Shown: positions 1 to 7,618 of the stretch, one piece after another
Position numbering within the stretch: the stretch's first letter is position 1
Layout of the letters: each line of letters starts with the position of its first letter
From: Clostridia bacterium
GTDB lineage: Bacteria > Bacillota > Clostridia > Christensenellales > Aristaeellaceae
Direction of reading: 5' to 3'
NCBI GenBank assembly: GCA_017519405.1
Contig: JAFWSH010000006.1
Location: forward strand, 73,284-137,283
Length of the DNA: 64,000 nt
The notes under the pieces: model-generated
The model's input: the letters and a program-made list of their open reading frames with translations, nothing else
Told to the model about the DNA's origin: nothing
Databases searched by the model: none
Position numbers and translations under genes: made by a program

Positions 1-749
1 TAGGCCTGCGCCACCTTTCCGCCGGGATCATGCCGGAAGATGCTGGTGCCTTCCGCGCTGATCTCCGCCACCCTGACAGACCGGGGAATCTCCGTGTCAA
101 AGATCCTGATCCTTGAACCGTAGGTCTCCCGGAGCAGCGCCGCGATCTCCCGGCTGTTGGTGGTCCTGCTGTCCACCATTGTCAGCAGAACGCCGTCAAT
201 CCGAAGGCGGCGGTTGATATTCTGCTTGACCCGGGCAACGGTGCCCAGCAGCTGCTCCACACCCTTGATGGACAGGTACTGCGCCTGAACCGGAATGATG
301 ATCCGATCCGCCGCTGCCAGCGCGTTGATGGTCAGCATGCCCAGCGAAGGACTGCAGTCCAGCAGGATCTGGTCGTAATCCCTGCCGTAGTTCGCCAGTA
401 CGCGCTTCAGCGTGGTCTCCCGGCTCATGGCGTTGACCAGAGAAACCTCTATGCCGGCCAGCGAGATGTTGGCAGGCAGAAGATCCACGCCTTCCTCATG
501 GTGCAAGATGCCGCCAGGGTCGATAGGCCTGTCAGCCAGCACCGCTGTCATTTGATCCGCCAGCGTGTTGGGAAGAGCGTCCGGCTGCGGATGCCCCAGG
601 CTGATGGTCAGGCTGCCCTGCGGATCGCAGTCCACCAGAAGAACCCTTTTCCCTTCATGCGCCAGATCGACACCCAGGTTGACGCAGGTGGTCGTTTTGC
701 CGGTACCGCCCTTCTGGTTGACTATACCGATTACGCTTGCCGCGCCCAT
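1..749 (-). CDS. parA: ParA/Soj-family partition ATPase (3' end outside window)
   Basis: The minus strand reads from ATG at 749 straight through to the window edge, so the C-terminus is missing. The N-terminus carries the deviant Walker A motif KGGTGKTT, followed by a DCDPQG switch and a later LLDCSP Walker B, the classic ParA order. Such ATPases segregate plasmids and stabilise integrative elements. The start has a good site (GGAGG, about 8 bases upstream). It lies downstream of the small gene at 803-1267 and of a repeat array at 1483-1544 that could be its centromere or operator. No ParB is visible; it would lie to the left if present. Confidence 0.9.
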   Translation of the reverse strand, partial: MGAASVIGIVNQKGGTGKTTTCVNLGVDLAHEGKRVLLVDCDPQGSLTISLGHPQPDALPNTLADQMTAVLADRPIDPGGILHHEEGVDLLPANISLAGIEVSLVNAMSRETTLKRVLANYGRDYDQILLDCSPSLGMLTINALAAADRIIIPVQAQYLSIKGVEQLLGTVARVKQNINRRLRIDGVLLTMVDSRTTNSREIAALLRETYGSRIRIFDTEIPRSVRVAEISAEGTSIFRHDPGGKVAQA

Positions 750-802
750 TATCAATCCTCCTTCGCATTGGTCCAGGCAGCAGCCCATGCGAGTGCAGCG
801 GT

Positions 803-1267
803 TTACCTGTCCATGCCATAGCTGCGGTGCGGCTTCGGCTTGCCAGGAGTAACAGCATCCTGCTTAACAGCACCGGGCGCATCGATCACATGGCCCCGGT
901 CCTGGGTCTTATAGGATTCGACCATTGCCTTGAGCTCGATATTCGTCACGCTGCGCCTCTGCTTTTCATAGATGCCCTTTCCGCTTTCATCGTATCCGGT
1001 ACGGACGTCCCTGCTGACAGTAGTGCTGCCGTGAAGGGGAAGCTTGATCCACAGGCCTTTTCCGAACTGGTTTTCGTGAACGGATTTCGCGGGCACGACG
1101 AAGTACTGCCAGGGCGACTTGTCTTTGGGATCCTGGTTGGGGATCTGAATCCGCATATACTGCGTTCCGTCCTTGCCGGTGAAGGCCTGCGCCAGCCCTT
1201 TGCCGAATTTGATCGCAATCTCGCTTCCCGGACTGTCTTGATTTGGGGTGTTCTTCATTTCAGTCAT
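803..1267 (-). CDS. Conserved-looking mobile-element protein of unknown function
   Basis: 154 residues, hydrophilic, with no membrane segment or catalytic motif I recognise. The middle (about residues 20-75) is predicted beta-rich, with a conserved-looking run of aromatic and basic residues, so a DNA-binding or OB-like fold is possible but unproven. The C-terminal 40 residues look disordered. It starts with GGAACG upstream of ATG at 1267 and ends 53 bases before the parA start. It is probably co-transcribed with parA and may help partition or replication; that is inference from position only. Confidence 0.7.
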   Translation of the reverse strand: MTEMKNTPNQDSPGSEIAIKFGKGLAQAFTGKDGTQYMRIQIPNQDPKDKSPWQYFVVPAKSVHENQFGKGLWIKLPLHGSTTVSRDVRTGYDESGKGIYEKQRRSVTNIELKAMVESYKTQDRGHVIDAPGAVKQDAVTPGKPKPHRSYGMDR

Positions 1268-1482
1268 GATTCGTTCCTTTCTGCGATGTACGCGCCGCGT
1301 TGTGAATGACAGACGTCAGATGAAAACCGATACGCCCATGATCAATCCTCCATTCTGTGGGGCCAGTCTGGCAGAACTCTTATGAGCTTCTGCGGCCTGT
1401 CGGGGAAGAAAAAGGAGAGTACCAGCGCTGTGCTGATGCTCTCCCGACCTTCTTTGACAGGATACAGTATAGCAGGTCAATA

Positions 1483-1544
1483 GGGCGACATGAAGACGAC
1501 ATTAGGGCGACAAAGGGCGACATCAGGGCGACATGGGGCGACAT
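1483..1544. repeat. Iteron-like array, six GGGCGACAT repeats
   Basis: Six copies of a nine-base unit start at 1483, 1494, 1505, 1515, 1526 and 1536. Four are exact GGGCGACAT, one ends in AA and one begins AGA. The start-to-start steps are 11, 11, 10, 11 and 10 bases, so every copy faces the same side of the helix. This is the geometry of iterons, centromeres and cooperative operators. The array lies in the gene-free stretch 1268-1725 upstream of the parA transcription unit. Apart from this array and the palindrome at 1569-1590 I see nothing else in that stretch. Confidence 0.75.
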
Positions 1545-1568
1545 CTTTCAGACTCAGCAGAGAGACGA

Positions 1569-1590
1569 CTACTTGACATTTATCAAGTAG
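1569..1590. promoter_or_regulatory. Perfect 8-base inverted repeat beside the iteron array
   Basis: CTACTTGA and TCAAGTAG flank a six-base spacer. It sits 24 bases from the last repeat of the array. Likely a dimeric protein site; there is no T-run after it, so it does not look like a terminator. Confidence 0.5.
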
Positions 1591-1725
1591 GATGCCAAGC
1601 AAAACAGCATAAACGATTCTGTAGGAAAATGCTTTCCTTCATGGCTCCATCAGGAGAACATACAACAAAGCGGCAGACAGAGACGTTCTGGATTTCTCTG
1701 CCTGCCGTTTTTGTGATGAGGCGCC

Positions 1726-2151
1726 TTACTCTGCTTCTGACTCGTTCAGGACACGCTGATAGGCAGCCACCGCGTCCTTCAACCTGCGCTGAGCCTGACG
1801 TTCTGTCACGAACAGAATCTTTCCAATCTCCGGGAATGTCTTTGCCTCAAAGAAGCGTTCAATCAGAATCGCGCTGTACTCCGGGGCAATCAGATTCATG
1901 AGACTGAGGGCTCTGTTCTTCACCAAAATGAACGCTTTGGTCTCCTGATCGATCTCTTTTTCCATGTCCAGAATCAGAGCAATGGAATCAGCCATCGCAC
2001 TGACATTTCTGGTGTGAGAGACAAGCTCCTGATCCATAGCCGGGGTGATGCAGCCGAGCCGGTCTTTCAGCGTCTGGAGCTGCTGCCGCCTCATCTGGAG
2101 CCTGAGTTCGGCTTTGCGGATGGATTCCAGGTATTCCTTCGCGTCAATCAT
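1726..2151 (-). CDS. Sigma-70 region-4-like / ArpU-type phage regulator
   Basis: About 141 residues from ATG at 2151, chosen because GGAGGTG lies seven bases upstream; a longer reading frame to 2199 has no such site. The first half is a helical, charged region. The last 45 residues form a helix-turn-helix around FPEIGKILFVTERQAQRRLK, typical of sigma-70 region 4 and of small phage late-gene regulators. It probably activates genes of this element. It starts inside the end of the upstream gene, which suggests translational coupling. Confidence 0.65.
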   Translation of the reverse strand: MIDAKEYLESIRKAELRLQMRRQQLQTLKDRLGCITPAMDQELVSHTRNVSAMADSIALILDMEKEIDQETKAFILVKNRALSLMNLIAPEYSAILIERFFEAKTFPEIGKILFVTERQAQRRLKDAVAAYQRVLNESEAE

Positions 2152-2416
2152 CGCCAAACACCTCCTTGTCCAGCCTTTCGAGTATAGCCGCTCCGTCATC
2201 GCTTCCGCTGAGAAGACAGAACCAGTTGCTGAGAAAGAAACGGGAGATGGATTTCATTTCACCTTCCATCCGCTTTCGTTCCAGATCGCTGCCGGAAGCT
2301 TCGATCCTCCTGCCCAGGGAGCGGTAATCATCCGCCGCCTGCCGGATCACAGCCAGAGCCAGCTCCTGATACGGTCCAGGTGCCTGTCTGTTCTGTTCTG
2401 TGTGAATCAGTATCAT
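2144..2416 (-). CDS. Small hypothetical protein of the replication operon
   Basis: 90 residues, predicted mostly helical and acidic at the C-terminus. GGAGGG lies six bases before ATG at 2416, and that ATG overlaps the stop of the preceding gene by four bases. I recognise no domain. Its place between the helicase operon and the sigma-like gene suggests an accessory replication or regulatory role. Confidence 0.6.
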   Translation of the reverse strand: MILIHTEQNRQAPGPYQELALAVIRQAADDYRSLGRRIEASGSDLERKRMEGEMKSISRFFLSNWFCLLSGSDDGAAILERLDKEVFGDD

Positions 2417-2688
2417 CGGCTGCCCTCCTTGTGCGGTGTGACCGTCTCCGTTTTCTCTTTGGGCCAGGCCTTAATCCACGTGGTATGTGCGTCACGCCAT
2501 TCGCGTTCACGCTTTTGCGCCTCCCGACGCTCCTGCTGCTTCTGGTTGCGGATGGCAGCCTTTTTCGCTTCCTCCGCTCGCTTCTTTTCCTCGGCCGCTT
2601 TCCGTCTGGCCATTCTTTCCTCATGGGCAATATGGGCAAGAGCGGCTCCGGCTGTGGGATCCGCGTAATGTTCAGCATTCCGGTACAA
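2413..2688 (-). CDS. Small basic, lysine/arginine-rich helical hypothetical protein
   Basis: About 91 residues. I place the start at TTG 2688 because AGGAGG sits nine bases upstream; an ATG at 2739 gives a longer form but has no ribosome site and overlaps the previous gene by 68 bases. Residues 30-75 are a very charged K/E/R/A helix, probably coiled coil or nucleic-acid binding. Unknown function. It overlaps its neighbours at both ends, as is common in compact element operons. Confidence 0.5.
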   Translation of the reverse strand: MYRNAEHYADPTAGAALAHIAHEERMARRKAAEEKKRAEEAKKAAIRNQKQQERREAQKREREWRDAHTTWIKAWPKEKTETVTPHKEGSR

Positions 2689-2935
2689 ACTCGGCCACCT
2701 CCTCGGTTTTCTCTTTGGCTTTGTATTCCAGATACTCATAGATCGCCAGCAGGAAGCCGCGCATCAGCGGATAGTCCTTCCACTTCTGATCCAGTGCGCA
2801 CACGTCCGCGGCGGCTGCTGTCCACCAGGCAACGGCATCTTCATCCTGATTGGCCGGCGGGCTGCAGTGAGAGGCAAAGTACTGGTATGCCTCGCTGAAG
2901 ATTGCTCTTTCCTCATTGGTGATATCTCTGTTCAT
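2672..2935 (-). CDS. Small acidic hypothetical protein
   Basis: 87 residues from ATG 2935, which follows the helicase stop by a few bases and uses GGAG overlapping that stop. Aromatic-rich and helical, with no known motif. It overlaps the next small gene by 17 bases. Probably made together with the primase-helicase. Confidence 0.6.
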   Translation of the reverse strand: MNRDITNEERAIFSEAYQYFASHCSPPANQDEDAVAWWTAAAADVCALDQKWKDYPLMRGFLLAIYEYLEYKAKEKTEEVAEFVPEC

Positions 2936-2939
2936 ATGC

Positions 2940-4979
2940 TCATCTCCATTCCGGCGGCAGATCGGGGTCATCCACCTCTGTGAAGCCCTGCATCGTCATC
3001 TGCTCAATCTTTTCCGTCCAGGCATGCTGCGGCGGAAGACCCTTCACATCGGACAGGGTACGGCTGCGCCGGTCGAAATACAGCTTGATGATCTCATCCA
3101 CAATGCCCAGGTCCCGGTTCTTCATGATCTCGATCACGGTACTGACATCCGGCTCAATCACCAGCTTGGGGTAAACGGTTCTGTATCGCGCCATGAAGTC
3201 GGCGTTGACCCGGTGAACCATGAACACGTTATCCGCGACATTCGTCAGGTCCGCCGTGCCTGAAATGTCTCCCTTCCGGAGGAAAGCTTCGGTCTTGCGG
3301 GGATGACAGATGAAGTGAATGTGAATGTTCAGCTCCCTGGCCATGGCCGAGAAACGCTTGGCGACCCTGGACTGCATGTCATACTTGTCCGCTGCGCCGG
3401 TGGGGAGATCCAGCGCCATCAGGTTGTCGATGATCACCACGGACGCGCCGTTTCTCCTGACCCAGTCGTAGATCGTGTTCGTGACAAGCTCCCAGTCTGT
3501 GCCGAAGTCGTTGTCATAGATGGATAGCTTTCCCGTCAGCATGGCGTCGAGCTTCGCCTCAATGCCCGGTTTCAGGCAGAAATGGCTGGGGCTGAGCCGG
3601 TCCTGCATGACGAAGTCCGGACCGGCCGCCTGAAGAAGCACCCATTCCCGGACACGGGAAGCGGTCATCTCACCGGAGAACATGGCGACCTTACATCCCT
3701 CCGTGACAGCTGCCAGTCCGATCTGGCTGACCAGGGTGGATTTGCCTGACGCGTTGCCGCCGCTCCAAACGGACATCTCGCCGCGATTGAATCCGCCAAT
3801 CCTGCTGTCCAGCGACTGAAACCGGGAACGTACCACGACGATCTTGCTGCGGTCATAGTTCGGGATCTCGGCGAAATCCAGCATTCTCGGTCCGGTCTTC
3901 ATCCTGGCTGCCGGCAGGGCCTGTGCCGAGGAAGAATCGCCCGGCATGGGCCGCTGGGGCGGCTGCGGGCCAGCGGAGGAACCAGTGCGTGGACTGTTGG
4001 CATAGGCTGCCGGATCAACCTTTTCCCGGAACTCATGCCAGTGGTAGCTGGCGCAGCTGTTGTGGAAGCAGTGGAATCCGAAGCTCCCGTTGGAGAAAGC
4101 GAAGACCGCGGCGTCACCATGCCTGTGCGATGGATCAAAGGGACATTCAGCCAGCTGGTATTTCACGCCGCTGCTGATCGGGATCTTCTGAATGACCTGA
4201 ACGCCGTGATCCGCCAGGAACTGATCCAGATCAAACGCCGTGCTGTTTCGGGAACGGGGGTTTTCAGACAGCGGAACCGCACGCTGACGTTCGGCGGCGA
4301 TATTTCTGACCAGGTCCATAGGTGTTTTCTGAAGCTGCGCCGGCTTGCGAATGATGCAGCTCTGTCTGTGAGGTCTTTCCAGCGTGCTTGCGCCTTTTCT
4401 GGCTAAGGTGCCGTACAGTTTCGTGATGCGCGCTGGATTGAACACTGCCGTATCGATCTTCACGGACTCCGTGCTGAACCACATGTCCAGTACGGAGAGA
4501 AAGTCAGCAATAACCTGGCGATCGTCCACGCCTGCATGGATCTTGAAGAGCAGATGGTAGCCGTTGCCGCTGTCTGCGACGATGGGCTCGCTGAATCCCA
4601 TGGCCATCAGCTTTTTCATCACCATGCCCGCCACCCTGCGCGCAGCTTCCTTCTCCTCCTTTGAGGCGCTGACACCGCTGGGACGGACAGGATCCGCGTC
4701 TACAAGGATCCACTGGTAACCGTTGATGTCACTGTCGGAAGTGGTCTCATGCGGGCGTTCCATAAGCCGCTCATGCTGTTCCCTGGCATAGCAGGCATTC
4801 TTCAGGCGGTTCATGGTCTGATAGAAAGTGCGATTCGGATAGCGGGCGATCTCCTGAGCGATGGCGGGACTGTCCGCCCTGAAATAGCCGCTGATGACCG
4901 GCTTGGGATCAATGCTCCTGATTTCGATGATCTCGTCCGGTTCGTGCAGCAGATCCAGGCCGCTCATTCTGATGTCCAT
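2940..4979 (-). CDS. Primase-like/DnaB-type replicative helicase fusion
   Basis: 679 residues. The first third resembles archaeo-eukaryotic-type primases of mobile elements: an acidic VDADPVR motif near residue 93 and SGNGYHLLFK near 140. A Cys/His cluster (about residues 290-330) may bind zinc. The last third is a RecA/DnaB-type ATPase with Walker A GGNASGKST and Walker B VVIIDN. It should prime and unwind DNA at the element's own origin. It overlaps the initiator gene upstream by 16 bases, so initiator and helicase are probably translated together. It might instead be a helicase with only a degenerate primase region, since I cannot verify all primase residues. Confidence 0.85.
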   Translation of the reverse strand: MDIRMSGLDLLHEPDEIIEIRSIDPKPVISGYFRADSPAIAQEIARYPNRTFYQTMNRLKNACYAREQHERLMERPHETTSDSDINGYQWILVDADPVRPSGVSASKEEKEAARRVAGMVMKKLMAMGFSEPIVADSGNGYHLLFKIHAGVDDRQVIADFLSVLDMWFSTESVKIDTAVFNPARITKLYGTLARKGASTLERPHRQSCIIRKPAQLQKTPMDLVRNIAAERQRAVPLSENPRSRNSTAFDLDQFLADHGVQVIQKIPISSGVKYQLAECPFDPSHRHGDAAVFAFSNGSFGFHCFHNSCASYHWHEFREKVDPAAYANSPRTGSSAGPQPPQRPMPGDSSSAQALPAARMKTGPRMLDFAEIPNYDRSKIVVVRSRFQSLDSRIGGFNRGEMSVWSGGNASGKSTLVSQIGLAAVTEGCKVAMFSGEMTASRVREWVLLQAAGPDFVMQDRLSPSHFCLKPGIEAKLDAMLTGKLSIYDNDFGTDWELVTNTIYDWVRRNGASVVIIDNLMALDLPTGAADKYDMQSRVAKRFSAMARELNIHIHFICHPRKTEAFLRKGDISGTADLTNVADNVFMVHRVNADFMARYRTVYPKLVIEPDVSTVIEIMKNRDLGIVDEIIKLYFDRRSRTLSDVKGLPPQHAWTEKIEQMTMQGFTEVDDPDLPPEWR

Positions 4980-5863
4980 GGCGGATCATCCTCCTCGTGT
5001 TTGTCCACAAAGCCGCGCCAGGCTTCTTTCTGAAGCCATTTCACAATGCCGGGTATGAACCGTCCGTTCTCCTGCTGCCAATCCTCAGAATTTTTGTCCG
5101 CCTCAAGAGCGGCCATCAGGGAATCGATGGTAGCTCCGTCCCTGTATGCCTGTCTTACCAGTGCCGCAGCTTCGGCACGCTGATTTCTCCTGTTCAAGGG
5201 GTAGGCGATCCAGAAACCCTGAAATCCTGCGGGTTCCATCTGACAGGTAACTGTAGAAGATGATGTATTATTAGATATATTGTTATCTTCTATAGGGTTA
5301 TGTCCCATTCTGGAACCACTCACGCTGGGATTGGCTCCGTTCTGGTGCCACTGTGGTTCCGTCTGTGGTTCCGTCTGTGGCTGTGGCTCCGTTTGTGGCT
5401 CCATCTGTGGCTCCATCTGTGGCTCCGCCTGTGGCTTCGTCTGTGGTTCCACCGGTGGCTCCATCTGTGGTTCCGTCTGTGGTTCCATTCTGGACATCTG
5501 ATTCCAGCTTTGTGTTCCATTCGGGAGCCGCTGATTTCCGGTGGTTCTGTCTTGTGGCCAGTCCGTTATGTGCAGGATGGTTCCCTTGCCGGGGATCACA
5601 GATAGGGATATCACTCCGGCTTCCTGCATCTCTTTCAGCTTGCGGAGCAGTTTGTTCCGTGACCAGGCGAGAGCTTCTGCCACATGCCGTTCCGAAAGCG
5701 GCATATCGCCAGGCTGAAGCTTCCTTCCTCGCCAGATATAGGTGTTGTGACTTGCCCGGGACAGGCAGTAGAGGTACAGCTTGAATAAGCTGTCATCTAG
5801 CCAGGCGGGGCTCTCCATGGCAAGGGGAACACCTTTCGCAAGGTTGATCAGATCAGAAGGCAT
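4964..5863 (-). CDS. Replication initiator-like protein with an internal EPQ-repeat linker
   Basis: 299 residues. Residues 1-105 look like a winged helix of the DnaD/phage initiator kind. Residues 120-170 are a low-complexity linker of E-P-Q-x units encoded by 12-base tandem repeats. The C-terminus (about 215-290) resembles the DnaD-like helicase-loader domain. It lies directly upstream of the helicase and overlaps it, so it probably recognises the origin and loads the helicase. As in lambdoid phages, the origin may lie inside this gene. The start at 5863 has GGAAAGGAGA upstream. Confidence 0.75.
   Translation of the reverse strand: MPSDLINLAKGVPLAMESPAWLDDSLFKLYLYCLSRASHNTYIWRGRKLQPGDMPLSERHVAEALAWSRNKLLRKLKEMQEAGVISLSVIPGKGTILHITDWPQDRTTGNQRLPNGTQSWNQMSRMEPQTEPQMEPPVEPQTKPQAEPQMEPQMEPQTEPQPQTEPQTEPQWHQNGANPSVSGSRMGHNPIEDNNISNNTSSSTVTCQMEPAGFQGFWIAYPLNRRNQRAEAAALVRQAYRDGATIDSLMAALEADKNSEDWQQENGRFIPGIVKWLQKEAWRGFVDKHEEDDPPWTSE
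5250..5302. other. AT-rich tract beside the initiator repeats (possible origin unwinding element)
   Basis: About 50 bases of strongly AT-rich sequence stand out in an otherwise GC-rich gene. The tract encodes an Asn/Ser/Thr/Ile stretch of the linker. It starts roughly 50 bases past the 12-base repeats, in the order iterons then AT-rich DNA known from the lambda origin. Origin function is inference. Confidence 0.45.
5351..5493. repeat. Twelve-base tandem repeats inside the initiator gene
   Basis: About eleven copies of a 12-base unit close to CTGTGGCTCCGT, plus one half unit, run without a break. The variable positions are mostly the seventh, eleventh and twelfth bases. Because 12 is a multiple of three the repeat stays in frame and encodes the E-P-Q linker. 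It may double as initiator-binding iterons. Confidence 0.8.
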
Positions 5864-5929
5864 GATGGCCTCTCCTTTCCGCCGTGCGCCGGGCGGGGAT
5901 CCCGCCCGGCATCGACGGCTGGATTTCTG

Positions 5930-6538
5930 TCAGGTTGTCGTGTCCTGCGACTGAATGGTCACGTGAAGGTCCGTCTGCATCCGCAGCTCTGCCTGGACCG
6001 AAAAGCCGCTGTCGCCGCGTTCTGCTGTGCCAGGGCCCGGACCCTCAGGCGGATTCGCGCCTCCGCACCCTGCGCACGCCTCTGCTGCTTCATCAGAATC
6101 AGATTCCGTTTCATAGCTGCCATCGCGTTCATCCTCCATGACTTCATTGATCACATGCTGGGCAATGCGGACGTAGATCTCCACGACCAGGTCTTCCGGA
6201 AGCCCGTACTTCGCAGCTTTCATCATCCATGATCCGAGAACCAGGAGGTCGATTATGCCGGCGGCAACCTTTTCCAGGTTTTCCACAAACTTGGAGGTAT
6301 TGTCATCTTCGGGGCTCTTGTCATCAGCCGCGGTGTCATCCTTCTCCGCATCGCCCATCAGGCGGCACAGCGGGCAGATGTAGGTTCCTTCTCCGATCTC
6401 ACGGAGATGGGTGATCAGCTCGTCCGGCGCGAGAGCGACTTCCTTGCCGCAGAGCAGGCACGTGGTGGTCGGGACATACAGGCAGGAGTTTTCCTCCTCA
6501 GGCGGTTTCTCACAGCAGCGGTTCTTGTTGGTGATCAT
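5930..6538 (-). CDS. Zinc-ribbon-containing hypothetical protein
   Basis: About 202 residues from ATG 6538 (GGAAG seven bases upstream). Two CxxC pairs, CLLC near residue 28 and CPLC near 57, suggest a zinc ribbon. A hydrophobic helical segment follows near residues 95-130 and the tail is acidic and Gly/Pro rich. No family recognised. It lies between the sigma-like gene and the initiator in the same direction and could be an accessory factor of the element. Confidence 0.6.
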   Translation of the reverse strand: MITNKNRCCEKPPEEENSCLYVPTTTCLLCGKEVALAPDELITHLREIGEGTYICPLCRLMGDAEKDDTAADDKSPEDDNTSKFVENLEKVAAGIIDLLVLGSWMMKAAKYGLPEDLVVEIYVRIAQHVINEVMEDERDGSYETESDSDEAAEACAGCGGANPPEGPGPGTAERGDSGFSVQAELRMQTDLHVTIQSQDTTT

Positions 6539-6611
6539 GTGAGCACTTCCTTTCCGACAGTTTTTTGCTGTCACCTCTCTATGTAAAAATCAGGGGCTTT
6601 TGCCTAAAACT

Positions 6612-7094
6612 TCAGAAATATTTTTTTGCGTTTTCCCGGAAGTACCGGATCAGCTTTTTCAGACGGTAATCAACCGTACCGTGACAGATGCCCAGCCGGT
6701 CAGCAATTTCACGGTTTGAAAAGTTCTCTTCAAACCGGAGGCGCAGGATCTGCCCGCCCTGGGGAACGACCGTGTCTGCGACCGCGTACACCTTTTCCAT
6801 CGTCAGCCGGGACAGTACTTCCGATTCCACATCCTGGGATGACACCAGCGTAATCGCACGATCTTCCACCATCAGGCTGATGGTTTCCATGCGGCCGTTT
6901 GTGTGCCAGCGGCAATTCTGACAGTCTCCCCAGCATTGCGCGTAGTTTTCCTGTGCGCAGCGGAATTCTGTGCGCGCCTGATAGTGGACGCTGTTGTTTT
7001 CCTGGCGGATCGTCCGATAAACCTCACGGGAAACCGCGACTTTCTCGCCATTTACTTTCAGGTACCAGATGCGGTTGTTCTCTCTGCTCTCCAT
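6612..7094 (-). CDS. Sigma-70 region-4-like helix-turn-helix regulator
   Basis: 160 residues from ATG 7094, set by AGGAGGGC seven bases upstream. A cluster of four cysteines (CAQENYAQCWGDCQNC, about residues 38-53) may bind metal. The C-terminal 60 residues are a sigma-70 region 4 type HTH, including FSNREIADRLGICHGTVDYR. Similar proteins regulate Tn916-like and other integrative elements. The leader can sequester its ribosome site (see 7095-7251), so expression is probably controlled at translation. Confidence 0.75.
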   Translation of the reverse strand: MESRENNRIWYLKVNGEKVAVSREVYRTIRQENNSVHYQARTEFRCAQENYAQCWGDCQNCRWHTNGRMETISLMVEDRAITLVSSQDVESEVLSRLTMEKVYAVADTVVPQGGQILRLRFEENFSNREIADRLGICHGTVDYRLKKLIRYFRENAKKYF

Positions 7095-7251
7095 ATGGAA
7101 AGCCCTCCTTTCGGTCGTTGCCGAATGGAGGGCCAGAGAGATAAGCTGCCAGCACAAAGCTATACAGCCGATGGATTCTGTGTCTCCATTCGGCTGCAGC
7201 TGCACTTCCGATGCTGGCTGCGTCGTATTCAGTTCAGGCACGCTTTGTGCG
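7095..7251 (-). promoter_or_regulatory. Attenuator-like leader with a sequestered ribosome binding site
   Basis: Read on the minus strand, four segments can pair in two exclusive ways. Segment 1 (7196-7185) pairs with segment 2 (7175-7165) as an 11-bp hairpin with one bulge, leaving segment 3 (7133-7121) to pair with segment 4 (7114-7102), which contains the ribosome site GGAGGGC. Alternatively segment 1 pairs perfectly for 11 bases with segment 3 (7130-7120), freeing the site. A further 9-base pair, GCACAAAGC with GCTTTGTGC (7243-7251 and 7151-7159), encloses segments 1 and 2. This is the logic of erm/cat-type attenuation. No ligand or stalling peptide is identified. Confidence 0.65.
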
Positions 7252-7341
7252 GAAGAGGCTCTGATCAGGAGCCATCACTCTGCGTTCCTCCGGCCTTATT
7301 TCCTGGCCGTGGTGTAAGCATATCAGATGACTTCTCAAATC

Positions 7342-7470
7342 GATTTCACGTTTTGAAATCTCCGGAAAGCGTTGAAATATAAGGATTTCCGATGTTTGAC
7401 CTCCGCCGCAGGAACAGAAAAACCGCCTTTTCAGCGGCTTTTCACAGCGGAAAATTTCACGAAATGAAAT
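7342..7470. promoter_or_regulatory. Two matching palindromic operators, TTTCACGNNNTGAAA type
   Basis: GATTTCA-5-TGAAATC lies at 7342-7360 and ATTTCA-5-TGAAAT at 7454-7470. Both have CG at the start of the spacer. Their centres are 111 bases apart. They lie in the gene-free stretch between the sigma-like gene and the metallopeptidase, and probably bind one dimeric repressor. Nothing else is evident in 7252-7550 apart from a weak hairpin at 7412-7436. Confidence 0.5.
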
Positions 7471-7554
7471 TCTTTTTTTTCACACCCTCCAAAGCGTTCA
7501 GCGGCACGACAAAAGGAGCTCTTTGGGCGAACGTGATCCCGTAGTGACATCAGA

Positions 7555-7595
7555 GCAAAAAGAAAAAGCCTGGCCACGTTTTGCGCAGCCAGGCA
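7555..7595 (-). terminator. Rho-independent terminator after the metallopeptidase gene
   Basis: On the minus strand GCCTGGC and GCCAGGC form a seven-bp stem around a 13-base loop, followed by T5-C-T5. Confidence 0.8.
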
Positions 7596-7618
7596 TCTGT
7601 ATTATGAGAATGGGAGTA

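Noticed and set aside
1330-1360. Mini-frame MGVSVFI on the minus strand, with a site like that of parA
   Set aside because: Only seven codons; the upstream bases resemble the parA start region, so it may be a small duplication, but there is too little to call a gene.
1454-1482. TTGACA-based promoter upstream of the iteron array
   Set aside because: No acceptable -10 box at 16-18 bases on that strand and no gene in that direction.
5351-5493. Possible CRISPR array
   Set aside because: Units are 12 bases with no spacers and lie in frame in a coding gene. No cas genes are present anywhere in the window.
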